A program made the position numbers and the translations under genes. A stretch of DNA of 16,718 nucleotides, taken from the NCBI GenBank assembly GCA_019348445.1, contig JAHWJK010000004.1:1-16718 (forward strand), read 5' to 3'. Shown one piece after another: positions 5,140-11,883 of the stretch (its first letter is position 1; each line of letters starts with the position of its first letter). Source of the DNA: Actinomycetota bacterium (lineage in GTDB: Bacteria > Actinomycetota > CADDZG01 > WHSQ01). The notes under the pieces are model-generated. The model was given only the letters and a program-made list of their open reading frames with translations, was not told the origin of the DNA and did no database searches.

Positions 5140-5535
5140 ATGAAACTGCTACGGGACGTTGCCGTCGGCCATCTGGTGACCGTCGACTGCAGGACGACGC
5201 TGCGACGCGCGTCCAAAGTGATGACGGACCGCGGCGTTGGTTGCGCCGTGGTGATCGAAAAGGAACGCGTCGCGGGAATCATCACCGAACGCGACATCCT
5301 CCACGCGGTCGCGAACGAACAAAACGTCGACGAGACGACCGTGGAGACGGTCATGACTAAAGACGTGGTCAGCGGCGCGCCCGGGTGGGACATCACGAAA
5401 GCCGTCAAGACGATGACGGAAGGCGGGTTCCGTCATCTGCTCGTGATGGAGATGGATGACCCCGTTGGCATCGTGTCGCTCCGAGACCTCATGGACACGA
5501 TGGTCGAGATGGCCGCTCAGGCCTCCTCCGCCTGA
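5140..5535 (+). CDS. CBS-domain-pair protein
   Basis: A 131-residue protein consisting only of two CBS repeats (a Bateman module). Repeat 1 runs from about 9 to 62 and ends in GIITERDILHAV; repeat 2 runs from about 69 to 125 and ends in GIVSLRDLMDTM. Both have the characteristic hydrophobic beta strand followed by the S/T-x-R-D turn that contacts adenosyl ligands. Stand-alone CBS pairs bind AMP, ATP, SAM or NADH and often regulate partner proteins; the partner is not evident here. There is no signal peptide or membrane segment. It follows nfo by 9 nt but has its own leaderless-type promoter. Its 3' end overlaps the convergent SRPBCC gene by 19 bp. Confidence 0.93.
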   Translation: MKLLRDVAVGHLVTVDCRTTLRRASKVMTDRGVGCAVVIEKERVAGIITERDILHAVANEQNVDETTVETVMTKDVVSGAPGWDITKAVKTMTEGGFRHLLVMEMDDPVGIVSLRDLMDTMVEMAAQASSA

Positions 5536-5966
5536 GCGATCAACGCGTCGAGCACCCCTTCCTGCATCGCCTTCAACCGACGTTTCAACAGGAACGACAG
5601 CGCACGCCCGGAGAACCCACCAGGAAGGGAAGCGCTCAATCGTCGCGTCACGGTGACGCCTTCGGCGGTGTCACGAACCTCGTAGCGGACGCGCATGCGC
5701 ACGCCAACGATTACATCCTCAACGTAGCTGGAACCTGTGGCCGTGACGGTCGAACTCCGACCGTCGACGATGAACCCGAGGAGGGTCGCGCGGCCTTCCA
5801 CTACGGCTCCCGTAGACAACGGGATTGGTCCCTTGGTCTCGAGGATCTCCGATTGCCACTCGGGCCACGTCGCCGGGTCGGTGATGATCTTCATGACGGC
5901 GTCTGCCGAGCACGAAGCAGAGCGGGTGTGCTCGATCTCGTACGTCCGGCCCGCGAAGTCACTCAC
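5517..5966 (-). CDS. SRPBCC family protein (polyketide cyclase/dehydrase-like lipid-binding fold)
   Basis: A 149-residue single-domain protein with the START/Bet v1-like pattern. It has an early strand (YEIEHTRSASCSADAV), the helix ITDPATWPEWQSEI with the typical D-x-x-x-W-P-x-W, alternating beta strands in the middle and a long C-terminal helix (SGRALSFLLKRRLKAMQEGVLDALI). The fold forms a hydrophobic cavity for lipids or polyketides; many members have no assigned activity. It is cytoplasmic with no signal peptide. The start is GTG at 5964-5966, with TACACT ending 8 nt before it on the minus strand. It converges on and overlaps the CBS gene by 19 bp and is divergent from the Ntn-hydrolase gene. 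Confidence 0.88.
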   Translation of the reverse strand: MSDFAGRTYEIEHTRSASCSADAVMKIITDPATWPEWQSEILETKGPIPLSTGAVVEGRATLLGFIVDGRSSTVTATGSSYVEDVIVGVRMRVRYEVRDTAEGVTVTRRLSASLPGGFSGRALSFLLKRRLKAMQEGVLDALIAQAEEA

Positions 5967-5974
5967 GCGACCCG

Positions 5975-5980
5975 AGTGTA
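5975..5980 (-). promoter_or_regulatory. -10 hexamer TACACT of the SRPBCC gene
   Basis: On the minus strand TACACT fits TANNNT and ends 8 nt before the GTG at 5966. This suggests a leaderless or nearly leaderless mRNA. Confidence 0.45.
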
Positions 5981-5994
5981 GGCGGGCTCACGGT

Positions 5995-6000
5995 TAACCT
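5995..6000 (+). promoter_or_regulatory. -10 hexamer TAACCT of the Ntn-hydrolase gene
   Basis: TAACCT ends 8 nt before the ATG at 6009 and only 2 nt before an in-frame TTG at 6003. The spacing favours the ATG as start with almost no leader. Confidence 0.5.
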
Positions 6001-6008
6001 CATTGCCG

Positions 6009-7508
6009 ATGTCGAAACCGCGCCTCGGGATAGCTGCCGGTAACAAGCTCGGAGCCGACGCGGCGCGTCGTGTCGCCGAAGCCGGCGGGAACGCGGTCGA
6101 CGCGTGCCTGGCGTCCGCCATCATGGGATGGGTCGCGGAACCTTTCTTCGCGTCGATCGGAGGGTCCGGCTTCATCGTGGTCAGAGAGCCGGATGGTTCG
6201 GTCGAGGTGATCGACGGCAACACGACGATGCCGCTAACCACGCCAGAGGTCCCGGGGCAGGGCGCCCGCCGGATCTTCCTGCCGAAGTACGCCGACGGCA
6301 TCTACATGGGTATCGGAGGCGGTTCGGTCGCGGTGCCCGGGATCCTCGCAGCCGTTCGGCTGGCGTGGGAGCGTCACGGACACATCGAATGGGCGGCGCT
6401 GTTCGCCGACGCGATCGCGGTCGCCAGGGACGGCTTCCCCTTCCCAAAGGTGTCGGATTACTACCTCTCGTGCACCTGGGACAACATCTGGTCCGTCTAC
6501 AGCGAGTCCCGCGCGATCTTCGGGGTCGACGGCGTCCCGATGACCGAAGGTCAGACGCTGACCCAACCGGAACTTGCGGAGGCCCTCGAGGCCGTCGCCA
6601 CCGACGGGCCCGAAGTGTTCTATTCGGGTTCGCTCGGAGAAGAGATCATCGCGACGATCGAACGCGACAACGGGTTCATGACGCTCGACGACCTCAAGTC
6701 GTATTCACCTGAGATCAGACAGCCGGTCTCGACGGCCGCGTTCGAGTGGCGGATCGATTCCAATCCTCCACCGGCCGTAGGGGGCGCGGTCCTGGTGCAC
6801 ATGTTGGCGCTGCTCGAAAGTGCAGACGTGAACGATCCCGTGAAACGATTGACCGCGATAGTCGAGGCCCAACGTATGGCCGTCGGTTACAGACGAGAGC
6901 GGTATCACGACCCCGAAGGGATAGCAGCAGCGTTCGAAGAAGCGCTCGCGACGATCAACCAGCGGTCACAGCGGTCGTCCGAAACCACTCATACGTCGTC
7001 CGCCGACTCCGACGGCTACGTCTGTTCGATCACGGAATCGAACGGGTACGGATCGGGCCTGGTGGTCCACGGCATGATGCTCAACAACACTCTCGGCGAG
7101 GAGGAGCTCAACCCACTGGGATTGCACCGGATCCCGCCGGGATCGCGGACGCACTCGAACATGGCACCAACGATCGCGTCGAAGGGGGGCCGCGCCGTCG
7201 CTCTAGGCTCGCCGGGCGCGGACCGGATCGTCGGAGCTATCGCGCAAACCTTCATCCGCATCGCCGTAGACGGGGAATCCCTTGCACAGGCGCTGGCAGC
7301 TCCGCGAGCTCACCTCGATCCTCGTCCAAGCGGCGAGACCGTCTGTTTCGAGCCGGGCCTTCCGGGCGACCAGCTTCCGTGGGTCAAGCGGCCGTACGAC
7401 GAGATCCACATGTATTTCGGCGGTGTGCAAGCGGCTTCGGTAGACGAAGACGGAAACGTCGATGCGGCTCACGATCCACGACGATCCGGGGGAAGCGCAC
7501 TAGTCTGA
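6009..7508 (+). CDS. Gamma-glutamyltransferase-family Ntn hydrolase, predicted cytoplasmic
   Basis: A 499-residue member of the gamma-glutamyltransferase (GGT) superfamily, which cuts itself into two subunits and uses the freed N-terminal Thr as nucleophile. The processing site is ETTHTS, with Thr326 as predicted nucleophile, giving chains of about 325 and 174 residues. Other family segments are AGGNAVDA (25-32), IGGSGFIVV (50-58) and, in the small subunit, ESNGYGSGLVVHGMMLNN and NMAPTI followed by GSPGADRI. Differences from E. coli GGT as I recall it: the Arg of REMAP that binds the glutamyl carboxylate is Asn, the Asp after LNN is Glu, and the second Ser of SSM is Asn. There is no signal peptide, whereas classical GGTs are exported. 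I infer an intracellular amidase or transferase with altered substrate. The ATG at 6009 is preferred over TTG at 6003. Confidence 0.88.
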   Translation: MSKPRLGIAAGNKLGADAARRVAEAGGNAVDACLASAIMGWVAEPFFASIGGSGFIVVREPDGSVEVIDGNTTMPLTTPEVPGQGARRIFLPKYADGIYMGIGGGSVAVPGILAAVRLAWERHGHIEWAALFADAIAVARDGFPFPKVSDYYLSCTWDNIWSVYSESRAIFGVDGVPMTEGQTLTQPELAEALEAVATDGPEVFYSGSLGEEIIATIERDNGFMTLDDLKSYSPEIRQPVSTAAFEWRIDSNPPPAVGGAVLVHMLALLESADVNDPVKRLTAIVEAQRMAVGYRRERYHDPEGIAAAFEEALATINQRSQRSSETTHTSSADSDGYVCSITESNGYGSGLVVHGMMLNNTLGEEELNPLGLHRIPPGSRTHSNMAPTIASKGGRAVALGSPGADRIVGAIAQTFIRIAVDGESLAQALAAPRAHLDPRPSGETVCFEPGLPGDQLPWVKRPYDEIHMYFGGVQAASVDEDGNVDAAHDPRRSGGSALV

Positions 7509-7532
7509 CCCGACGCGCAGAAACGAAGGGGG
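7501..7532 (+). promoter_or_regulatory. Promoter (TAGTCT) and ribosome binding site of the DUF2231 gene
   Basis: TAGTCT (7501-7506) fits the -10 pattern and would start a transcript near 7513. The strong purine run GAAGGGGG (7525-7532) lies 4 nt before the ATG at 7537. Unlike most first genes here, this one has a short leader with a Shine-Dalgarno. The -10 overlaps the last codons of the upstream gene, so co-transcription is also possible. Confidence 0.5.
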
Positions 7533-7536
7533 ACCG

Positions 7537-8181
7537 ATGCCGCGGTTGTTCTCGATAAGACCGTCCCTGTCGATGAAGGGACGTAAGTTCAAGGGCATCC
7601 GTGGATGGGCGGGTAAGCCGTTCCATCCACCGCTCACCGACATCCCGGTCGCGGCGTACGTCCTCGTAGCCATCTTCGACGTGATCTCGTTCGTCGCGTG
7701 GAGGAACGATCCGGGATCGAACGTCGCACGAGACTTCTTCGTTGCCGGGACGCACGTGATCATCGCCGGTGCCATCGTCTCGATCCCGACGATCATCACG
7801 GGCTGGTGGGACTGGTTGAAGTCGGCCCCCAACCGGACGCAGGCATGGCGGACGGCGAACTGGCACATGGCCATAATGCTCACGATGTCGATGGTCGTCG
7901 CCGCGAACATCATGTTGCGGTTCGCGTACTGGCAGACCGGTTACGAACAGGGAACCGACTCAACGATCATGATCCTGTCGGTCATCGTGGGCAGTCTCGT
8001 CATCTTCGGTTCCCTATACGGCGGCGCGATGGTCTATGAGTTCGCATTCAACGTGGAGCAGGATTTCGACCACGCTTATACCGAGAGCACCGAAGACCAC
8101 TGGCCGGGAAAGTCGGTGGCAACGCAGGAGAAGGACGACTCGTCGAGCGCCGCTACGTCACACCGCGAACCGGACGTGTAG
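7537..8181 (+). CDS. DUF2231 family integral membrane protein
   Basis: A 214-residue polytopic membrane protein. Four hydrophobic segments are visible at roughly 36-55, 68-90, 109-130 and 143-163. The family hallmarks are HPPLTDIP (30-37) at the start of the first segment, ITGWWDW (87-93), the conserved His110 in the third segment and the LYGGAMVYEFAFNV motif (160-173) closing the fourth. The C-terminal ~35 residues are hydrophilic and acidic, probably cytoplasmic. DUF2231 proteins have no established biochemical role; conserved histidines have led to suggestions of haem or metal binding. It lies 28 nt after the Ntn-hydrolase gene, and its last 24 bp overlap the convergent GTPase gene. Confidence 0.9.
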   Translation: MPRLFSIRPSLSMKGRKFKGIRGWAGKPFHPPLTDIPVAAYVLVAIFDVISFVAWRNDPGSNVARDFFVAGTHVIIAGAIVSIPTIITGWWDWLKSAPNRTQAWRTANWHMAIMLTMSMVVAANIMLRFAYWQTGYEQGTDSTIMILSVIVGSLVIFGSLYGGAMVYEFAFNVEQDFDHAYTESTEDHWPGKSVATQEKDDSSSAATSHREPDV

Positions 8182-9135
8182 CACGTCGCCTTCTTTGACG
8201 ACGTAGTCCTTTCCTTCGACGCGTAGCTTCCCGTTCGCCTTCGCTCCATCCCACGACCCGGCCGCAACGAGATCGTCGTATCCGACGACTTCCGCCCGGA
8301 TGAAACCGCGCTGTAGGTCGGAGTGGATGACCCCCGCGGCTTCGGGTGCCGTGGCGCCGCGGCGCACCTCCCATGCCCGCGTCTCGTCCTCGCCCGTCGT
8401 TAGGAAAGTGATCAGGTCGAGCGCCCTATAGCACGCCGCGATCACCCGGTCGAGGCCGGGGCTTTCGACGCCGAATCCGGCAAGGAGTTCACTCGCGTCT
8501 TCGTCCGACATACCTGCTACTTCGGCTTCGAGAGCGGCGCTGATCGCGATTGCATCGTCCAACGACGGCGGTGGACCGTTCCCCTCCTCCACGTTCGCTA
8601 CGACGATCCAGGGCTTCAGGGTCAGAGGTCCATAGCCCTTCAGGATCTTCAGAGCGTCGTCGTCCCACTCGCCGTCGCGCAACGGACGCTCCGCATCGAG
8701 CAGCTCGTGAGCTCGCTCGAGTGTCTCCAGCTCGCCCTTAACCACATCCTTGCCCTTCGCCTTCTTGCGCGCCTTCTCCACGCCGCTCTCGATGCTGGCG
8801 AGGTCGGCGAGCACAAGCTCGGCCTCCAGCGATGCGAGATCCGCTTTCGGATCGGCGTCATCACCGAACGCGCGGACCACCATGCACAACGCATCGGTCT
8901 GACGGAATTCGGCGATACCTTGCGCGGTCAAGCCACCGGGAACGTCGACGAACCGGACTTTCGCGTGCGCGACCTTCTTCGAACGTTCGATGTCCGCCAG
9001 CACGGCGACGCGAGGATCGGGCACGTCCACCACCGCTTGGTTCGAGCGACCACCGGCAACGCCGGACCGGGTCAGCGCCGAGAACAGCGTCGACTTCCCC
9101 GAATACGGAAGCCCAACGATGCCGATGTCCTTCAT
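8158..9135 (-). CDS. ychF: YchF/Obg-type P-loop NTPase, divergent and shortened
   Basis: A 325-residue protein of the YchF (Ola1) branch of Obg-related P-loop NTPases, which prefer ATP and associate with ribosomes. G1 is GLPYSGKST (8-16), G3 is DVPG (64-67) and the G4 position is NVEE (181-184), the YchF variant of NKxD that loosens guanine specificity. Residues ~105-160 form the lysine- and glutamate-rich helical arm. The C-terminal ~60 residues are a canonical TGS-like DUF933 domain (AGVIHSDLQRGFIRAEV, then GKLRVEGKDYVVKEGDVLH). It is shorter than E. coli YchF (363 residues), and the region after DVPG lacks the usual KGASKGEGLGN stretch, so switch II is altered; it could be a second YchF-like paralogue. 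The ATG at 9135 lies 6 nt after TAACCT on the minus strand. Confidence 0.88.
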   Translation of the reverse strand: MKDIGIVGLPYSGKSTLFSALTRSGVAGGRSNQAVVDVPDPRVAVLADIERSKKVAHAKVRFVDVPGGLTAQGIAEFRQTDALCMVVRAFGDDADPKADLASLEAELVLADLASIESGVEKARKKAKGKDVVKGELETLERAHELLDAERPLRDGEWDDDALKILKGYGPLTLKPWIVVANVEEGNGPPPSLDDAIAISAALEAEVAGMSDEDASELLAGFGVESPGLDRVIAACYRALDLITFLTTGEDETRAWEVRRGATAPEAAGVIHSDLQRGFIRAEVVGYDDLVAAGSWDGAKANGKLRVEGKDYVVKEGDVLHVRFAV

Positions 9136-9141
9136 CGCCGC

Positions 9142-9151
9142 AGGTTAGCTT
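9142..9151. promoter_or_regulatory. Bidirectional promoter: overlapping divergent -10 elements
   Basis: AGGTTAGCTT contains TAGCTT on the plus strand (9146-9151), ending 7 nt before the ATG at 9159. It also contains TAACCT on the minus strand (9147 down to 9142), ending 6 nt before the ATG at 9135. The two hexamers share the TA at 9146-9147, the same geometry as at 2221-2230. Confidence 0.65.
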
Positions 9152-9158
9152 GCGGTCG

Positions 9159-9935
9159 ATGGACACAGGGTTGCGCGGCAAGGGCGTCATCGTGACCGGC
9201 GGCGCCGGCGGGATCGGCACCGCGATGACGCGCGCCTTCGCGTCCGAAGGCGCGCGCGTGTGCGTCCACTACCGAAGCAACGAAGAGCGCGCGGCAAAGC
9301 TGGCTGCGGAAGTGAACGGCGTCGCGCTGCGAGCGGATCTGACGCTCGAGGAAGAAGTCGACGAGCTCTTCGCCAACACGGTCGACAAACTCGGCCGACT
9401 CGACGTTTTGGTCGCGAACGCGGGACGATGGCCGGAGCAAGACGTGCCGGTGTGGGAGATGTCGCTGGAACGATGGCGGTCGACGATCGCGGTCGACCTC
9501 GAGTCGGTGTTCTTGTGCTGCCGCGCGTTCCTCCGCCACGTCGCAGGTACCGCGACCGGAAACATCGTGCTGGTGTCGTCGACTGCCGGAGTGTTCGGCG
9601 AGGCCGGTCATGCCGATTACGCCGCGGCCAAGGGCGCTCTCGCGTCGGGATTCCTAAAGAGCTTGAAGAACGAGATCGTGCGCATCGCACCGACGGGCCG
9701 CGTGAATACGATCTGTCCCGGCTGGACGATGACCGAGATGGCACGCGATGCGCTCGACGATCCCGAGGCAGTCCCGAGGATCACGCGCACGATGGCTCTC
9801 GACAAGGTCGCGACCGCGGATGACATCGCGCGGGTCGCGGTCGCTCTCGCATCGGACGAGATCTCGGGTCACGTAACGGGCGAGGTCATCACGGTTGCCG
9901 GAGGAATGGAGGGCAGAATCCTCCGAAACAGCTAG
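9159..9935 (+). CDS. Short-chain dehydrogenase/reductase (classical SDR, FabG-like)
   Basis: A 258-residue classical SDR. The NAD(P)-binding motif TGGAGGIG is at 13-20, NAG at 87-89, the catalytic Ser at 140-141 (VSSTAG) and the Tyr154/Lys158 pair in YAAAK. PGWTMTEM follows, the usual loop before the substrate helices, and the protein ends in the FabG-like GHVTGEVITVAGG. His37-Tyr38-Arg39 after the second strand suggests NADP(H). The substrate (a 3-oxoacyl thioester, sugar or alcohol) cannot be read from sequence. The ATG at 9159 is chosen because TAGCTT ends 7 nt before it; the frame stays open further upstream but that stretch lies over the opposite-strand GTPase gene. It converges on the small membrane protein gene, 26 nt away. 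Confidence 0.92.
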   Translation: MDTGLRGKGVIVTGGAGGIGTAMTRAFASEGARVCVHYRSNEERAAKLAAEVNGVALRADLTLEEEVDELFANTVDKLGRLDVLVANAGRWPEQDVPVWEMSLERWRSTIAVDLESVFLCCRAFLRHVAGTATGNIVLVSSTAGVFGEAGHADYAAAKGALASGFLKSLKNEIVRIAPTGRVNTICPGWTMTEMARDALDDPEAVPRITRTMALDKVATADDIARVAVALASDEISGHVTGEVITVAGGMEGRILRNS

Positions 9936-9961
9936 GCGGCTGAAGGAACGGACGGAGCCGG

Positions 9962-10159
9962 CTACATCCCCGGCCCGGAGTGACCTCCGTGGAAGCCCTC
10001 GCCCATCGTTTCTACGTAGAACGGGTCTTTGGCATGAGACTCCGACTCAGGCGTCGGCTCGTAGAGGTTTTCCTGTTCGTGTTTGCGCCACACGGCGCGG
10101 CCCCATAGAACGAGACCGATGGCCAGCGCAACGACCGCGAGGTAAATGATCCATGCCAC
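9962..10159 (-). CDS. Small single-pass membrane protein, unknown function
   Basis: A 65-residue product of no recognised family. Residues 2-21 form one hydrophobic helix (AWIIYLAVVALAIGLVLWGR), followed by a basic stretch (RAVWRKHEQ) that fits the positive-inside rule with a cytoplasmic C-terminal tail. The tail is acidic, then ends in a His/Gly-rich GFHGGHSGPGM, a possible weak metal-binding or flexible end. The start is GTG at 10157-10159; TACCGT ends 8 nt before it on the minus strand, again a near-leaderless arrangement. It lies 66 nt downstream of the arginase gene on the same strand, so read-through is possible. The clear membrane segment, promoter and good fit between neighbours support a real gene. 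Confidence 0.7.
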   Translation of the reverse strand: MAWIIYLAVVALAIGLVLWGRAVWRKHEQENLYEPTPESESHAKDPFYVETMGEGFHGGHSGPGM

Positions 10160-10167
10160 AGAACCCC

Positions 10168-10173
10168 ACGGTA
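10168..10173 (-). promoter_or_regulatory. -10 hexamer TACCGT of the small membrane protein gene
   Basis: On the minus strand TACCGT fits TANNNT and ends 8 nt before the GTG at 10159. It lies in the 66-nt gap after the arginase stop. Confidence 0.4.
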
Positions 10174-10225
10174 CACCTGAAGGAGAGACGTCACCGGTTA
10201 GGTCGTGTCCGGGAAGTTTGCCTCG

Positions 10226-11125
10226 TTAGAGGATCCGGGCGCCGAGTGCGCTTCCGACCAGCTCGACCGCGAGCGCTCCGGTTTCGTCGGCGTGATCGAG
10301 GATCGGGTTCACCTCGACGACCTCCACCGACGTCACCAGCTCTGCTTCGGCGACGATCTCCATCGCCAGATGTCCTTCGCGGTACGACAGCCCGCCGCGG
10401 ACGGGTGTACCCACACCGGGTGCGATCTCCGGATCGCAAACGTCGACATCGAGGGACAGGTGTACGTGATTCGCTCCTTTGACGACGCCGATAGCTTCGT
10501 CCATGACCTCCGGCATCCCCCGACGGTCGATGTCGGCCATCGTGAACACCGCCAGATCGAGCCGCCTCACGAGTTCCTTCTCGCCGGGATCGAGCGATCG
10601 GATGCCCACCAACGCAACGTGCTTGGGATCGACCCACGGCGGCTCATCGAAGTCCTCGATCGTGAAACCGCACTCGCCTAATGCAGCCGCAAGCGGCATC
10701 CCGTGCACGTTTCCGGTTGGCGACGTGCTGGGACGATTGAGGTCCGCGTGCGCGTCCACCCACAGAACCCCGCCCGGTCCGTGCACCGACGCAAGGCCCG
10801 CGAGCGTCCCCATCGCGATCGAATGATCACCACCGAGAACGAGCGGTAGCTGCCCCTGTCTGGCGATCTCGGCAACGCGGGTCGCTATCTGCTTGCACGT
10901 CGCGAGGATCGCGGGGAGATATCTCGCGCGTTCGTCGCGAACGGACGCGACCTCGGGGATCTCGGCCAAGACGTTGCCGCAATCATCGACGTTCAAGCCG
11001 AGGCTCTCGAGGTGTTCGGCGAGACCCGCATAGCGGATCGCGCTCGGGCCCATGTCGACACCGCGCCGTGTGGTCCCGAGGTCGAGAGCGGCTCCGAGGA
11101 TCGCAACGTCCTTCAGGGTGCTCAT
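10226..11125 (-). CDS. rocF: Arginase
   Basis: Hydrolyses L-arginine to ornithine and urea in the cytoplasm with a di-manganese centre. In the 299-residue product the metal ligands are all present: GGDHS (His101), VDAHADLN (Asp124, His126, Asp128) and SLDVDVCDP (Asp226, Asp228). SPTGNVHGMP (135-144) matches the loop of true arginases that holds the substrate alpha-amino and carboxyl groups, with His141 as the proton shuttle; agmatinases differ there. PGVGTPVRGG (236-245) is the family's closing motif. The length is normal for Bacillus-type arginase. The start ATG (11123-11125) is only 14 bp from the start of the divergent SDR gene. No other arginine-catabolism gene is in the window, so supply of ornithine or nitrogen is inferred. 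Confidence 0.95.
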   Translation of the reverse strand: MSTLKDVAILGAALDLGTTRRGVDMGPSAIRYAGLAEHLESLGLNVDDCGNVLAEIPEVASVRDERARYLPAILATCKQIATRVAEIARQGQLPLVLGGDHSIAMGTLAGLASVHGPGGVLWVDAHADLNRPSTSPTGNVHGMPLAAALGECGFTIEDFDEPPWVDPKHVALVGIRSLDPGEKELVRRLDLAVFTMADIDRRGMPEVMDEAIGVVKGANHVHLSLDVDVCDPEIAPGVGTPVRGGLSYREGHLAMEIVAEAELVTSVEVVEVNPILDHADETGALAVELVGSALGARIL

Positions 11126-11139
11126 GAAACGATGGTGTC

Positions 11140-11883
11140 ATGGATAACGCGAGGACGCGGACCGCGGTCGTTACGGGAGCTTCGTCCGGAATAGGTGAAG
11201 CCACTGCACTGCGACTTGCTGGAGAAGGTTTCGATGTCGTCCTCGGAGCGCGCCGACTCGACAAGCTGGAAGAAGTCGCACGTCGGTGCGGGGGCCGCGC
11301 GCTGCAGCTCGATGTGACCGATCCCGCGTCGATCTCCGAGTTCACCGCGGCGGTCGAGAAGGCCGACGTGCTCGTGAACAATGCGGGTCTCGCGGTGGGC
11401 CTGACGCCTCTCGATTCCATCCCCGACGAAGAACTGATCGTGATGTGGGAGACGAACGTGCTCGGGCTTGCACGAGTGACTCGTGAGTTCGTCCCGAAAC
11501 TCGAATCGTCGGGCAACGGCCACATAGTGAACCTCGGTTCGACCGCCGCTCACGAGACCTATCCGGGGGGTGGCGGCTACACCGCCAGCAAGCACGCCGT
11601 CCGGGCGATCACGCAAACGCTGCGACTCGAGCTGTTGGGACGCCCGATCCGGGTGACGATGGTGTCACCGGGACTCGTCGAAACCGAGTTCTCGATGGTG
11701 CGGTTCGGCGGCGATCGCGACCGGGCGACGAAGCCCTATGAGGGCATCCAGCCGTTGGTGGCAGAGGACATCGCGGATTGCATCGCATGGGCAGTGACCC
11801 GGCCCCCGCACGTGAACATCGACGAGATCATCGTGCGTCCGCGCGCGCAGGCAACGTCTACGAAGGTAGCTCGAAGCAGCTAA
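11140..11883 (+). CDS. Short-chain dehydrogenase/reductase, YdfG-like 3-hydroxy acid dehydrogenase type
   Basis: A 247-residue classical SDR. TGASSGIG (12-19) is the cofactor loop, NNAG is at 80-83, catalytic Ser134 lies in NLGSTAA, and Tyr147/Lys151 are in YTASK. The C-terminal RPPHVNIDEIIVRPRAQ (221-237) is characteristic of the YdfG/serine 3-dehydrogenase group, which oxidises 3-hydroxy acids with NADP+. Arg38-Arg39 after the second strand supports NADP(H). The exact substrate is uncertain. The start is the ATG at 11140, 14 bp from the divergent arginase start; only a weak AACGAT hexamer sits 6 nt upstream. The stop overlaps the end of the convergent TerC gene by 4 bp. Confidence 0.93.
   Translation: MDNARTRTAVVTGASSGIGEATALRLAGEGFDVVLGARRLDKLEEVARRCGGRALQLDVTDPASISEFTAAVEKADVLVNNAGLAVGLTPLDSIPDEELIVMWETNVLGLARVTREFVPKLESSGNGHIVNLGSTAAHETYPGGGGYTASKHAVRAITQTLRLELLGRPIRVTMVSPGLVETEFSMVRFGGDRDRATKPYEGIQPLVAEDIADCIAWAVTRPPHVNIDEIIVRPRAQATSTKVARSS

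Noticed and set aside
8832..9158. Upstream extension of the SDR at 9159 into the GTPase gene region
   Set aside because: The extension is Arg-rich antisense sequence of the GTPase gene; the canonical SDR N-terminus and a -10 at proper distance begin at 9159.
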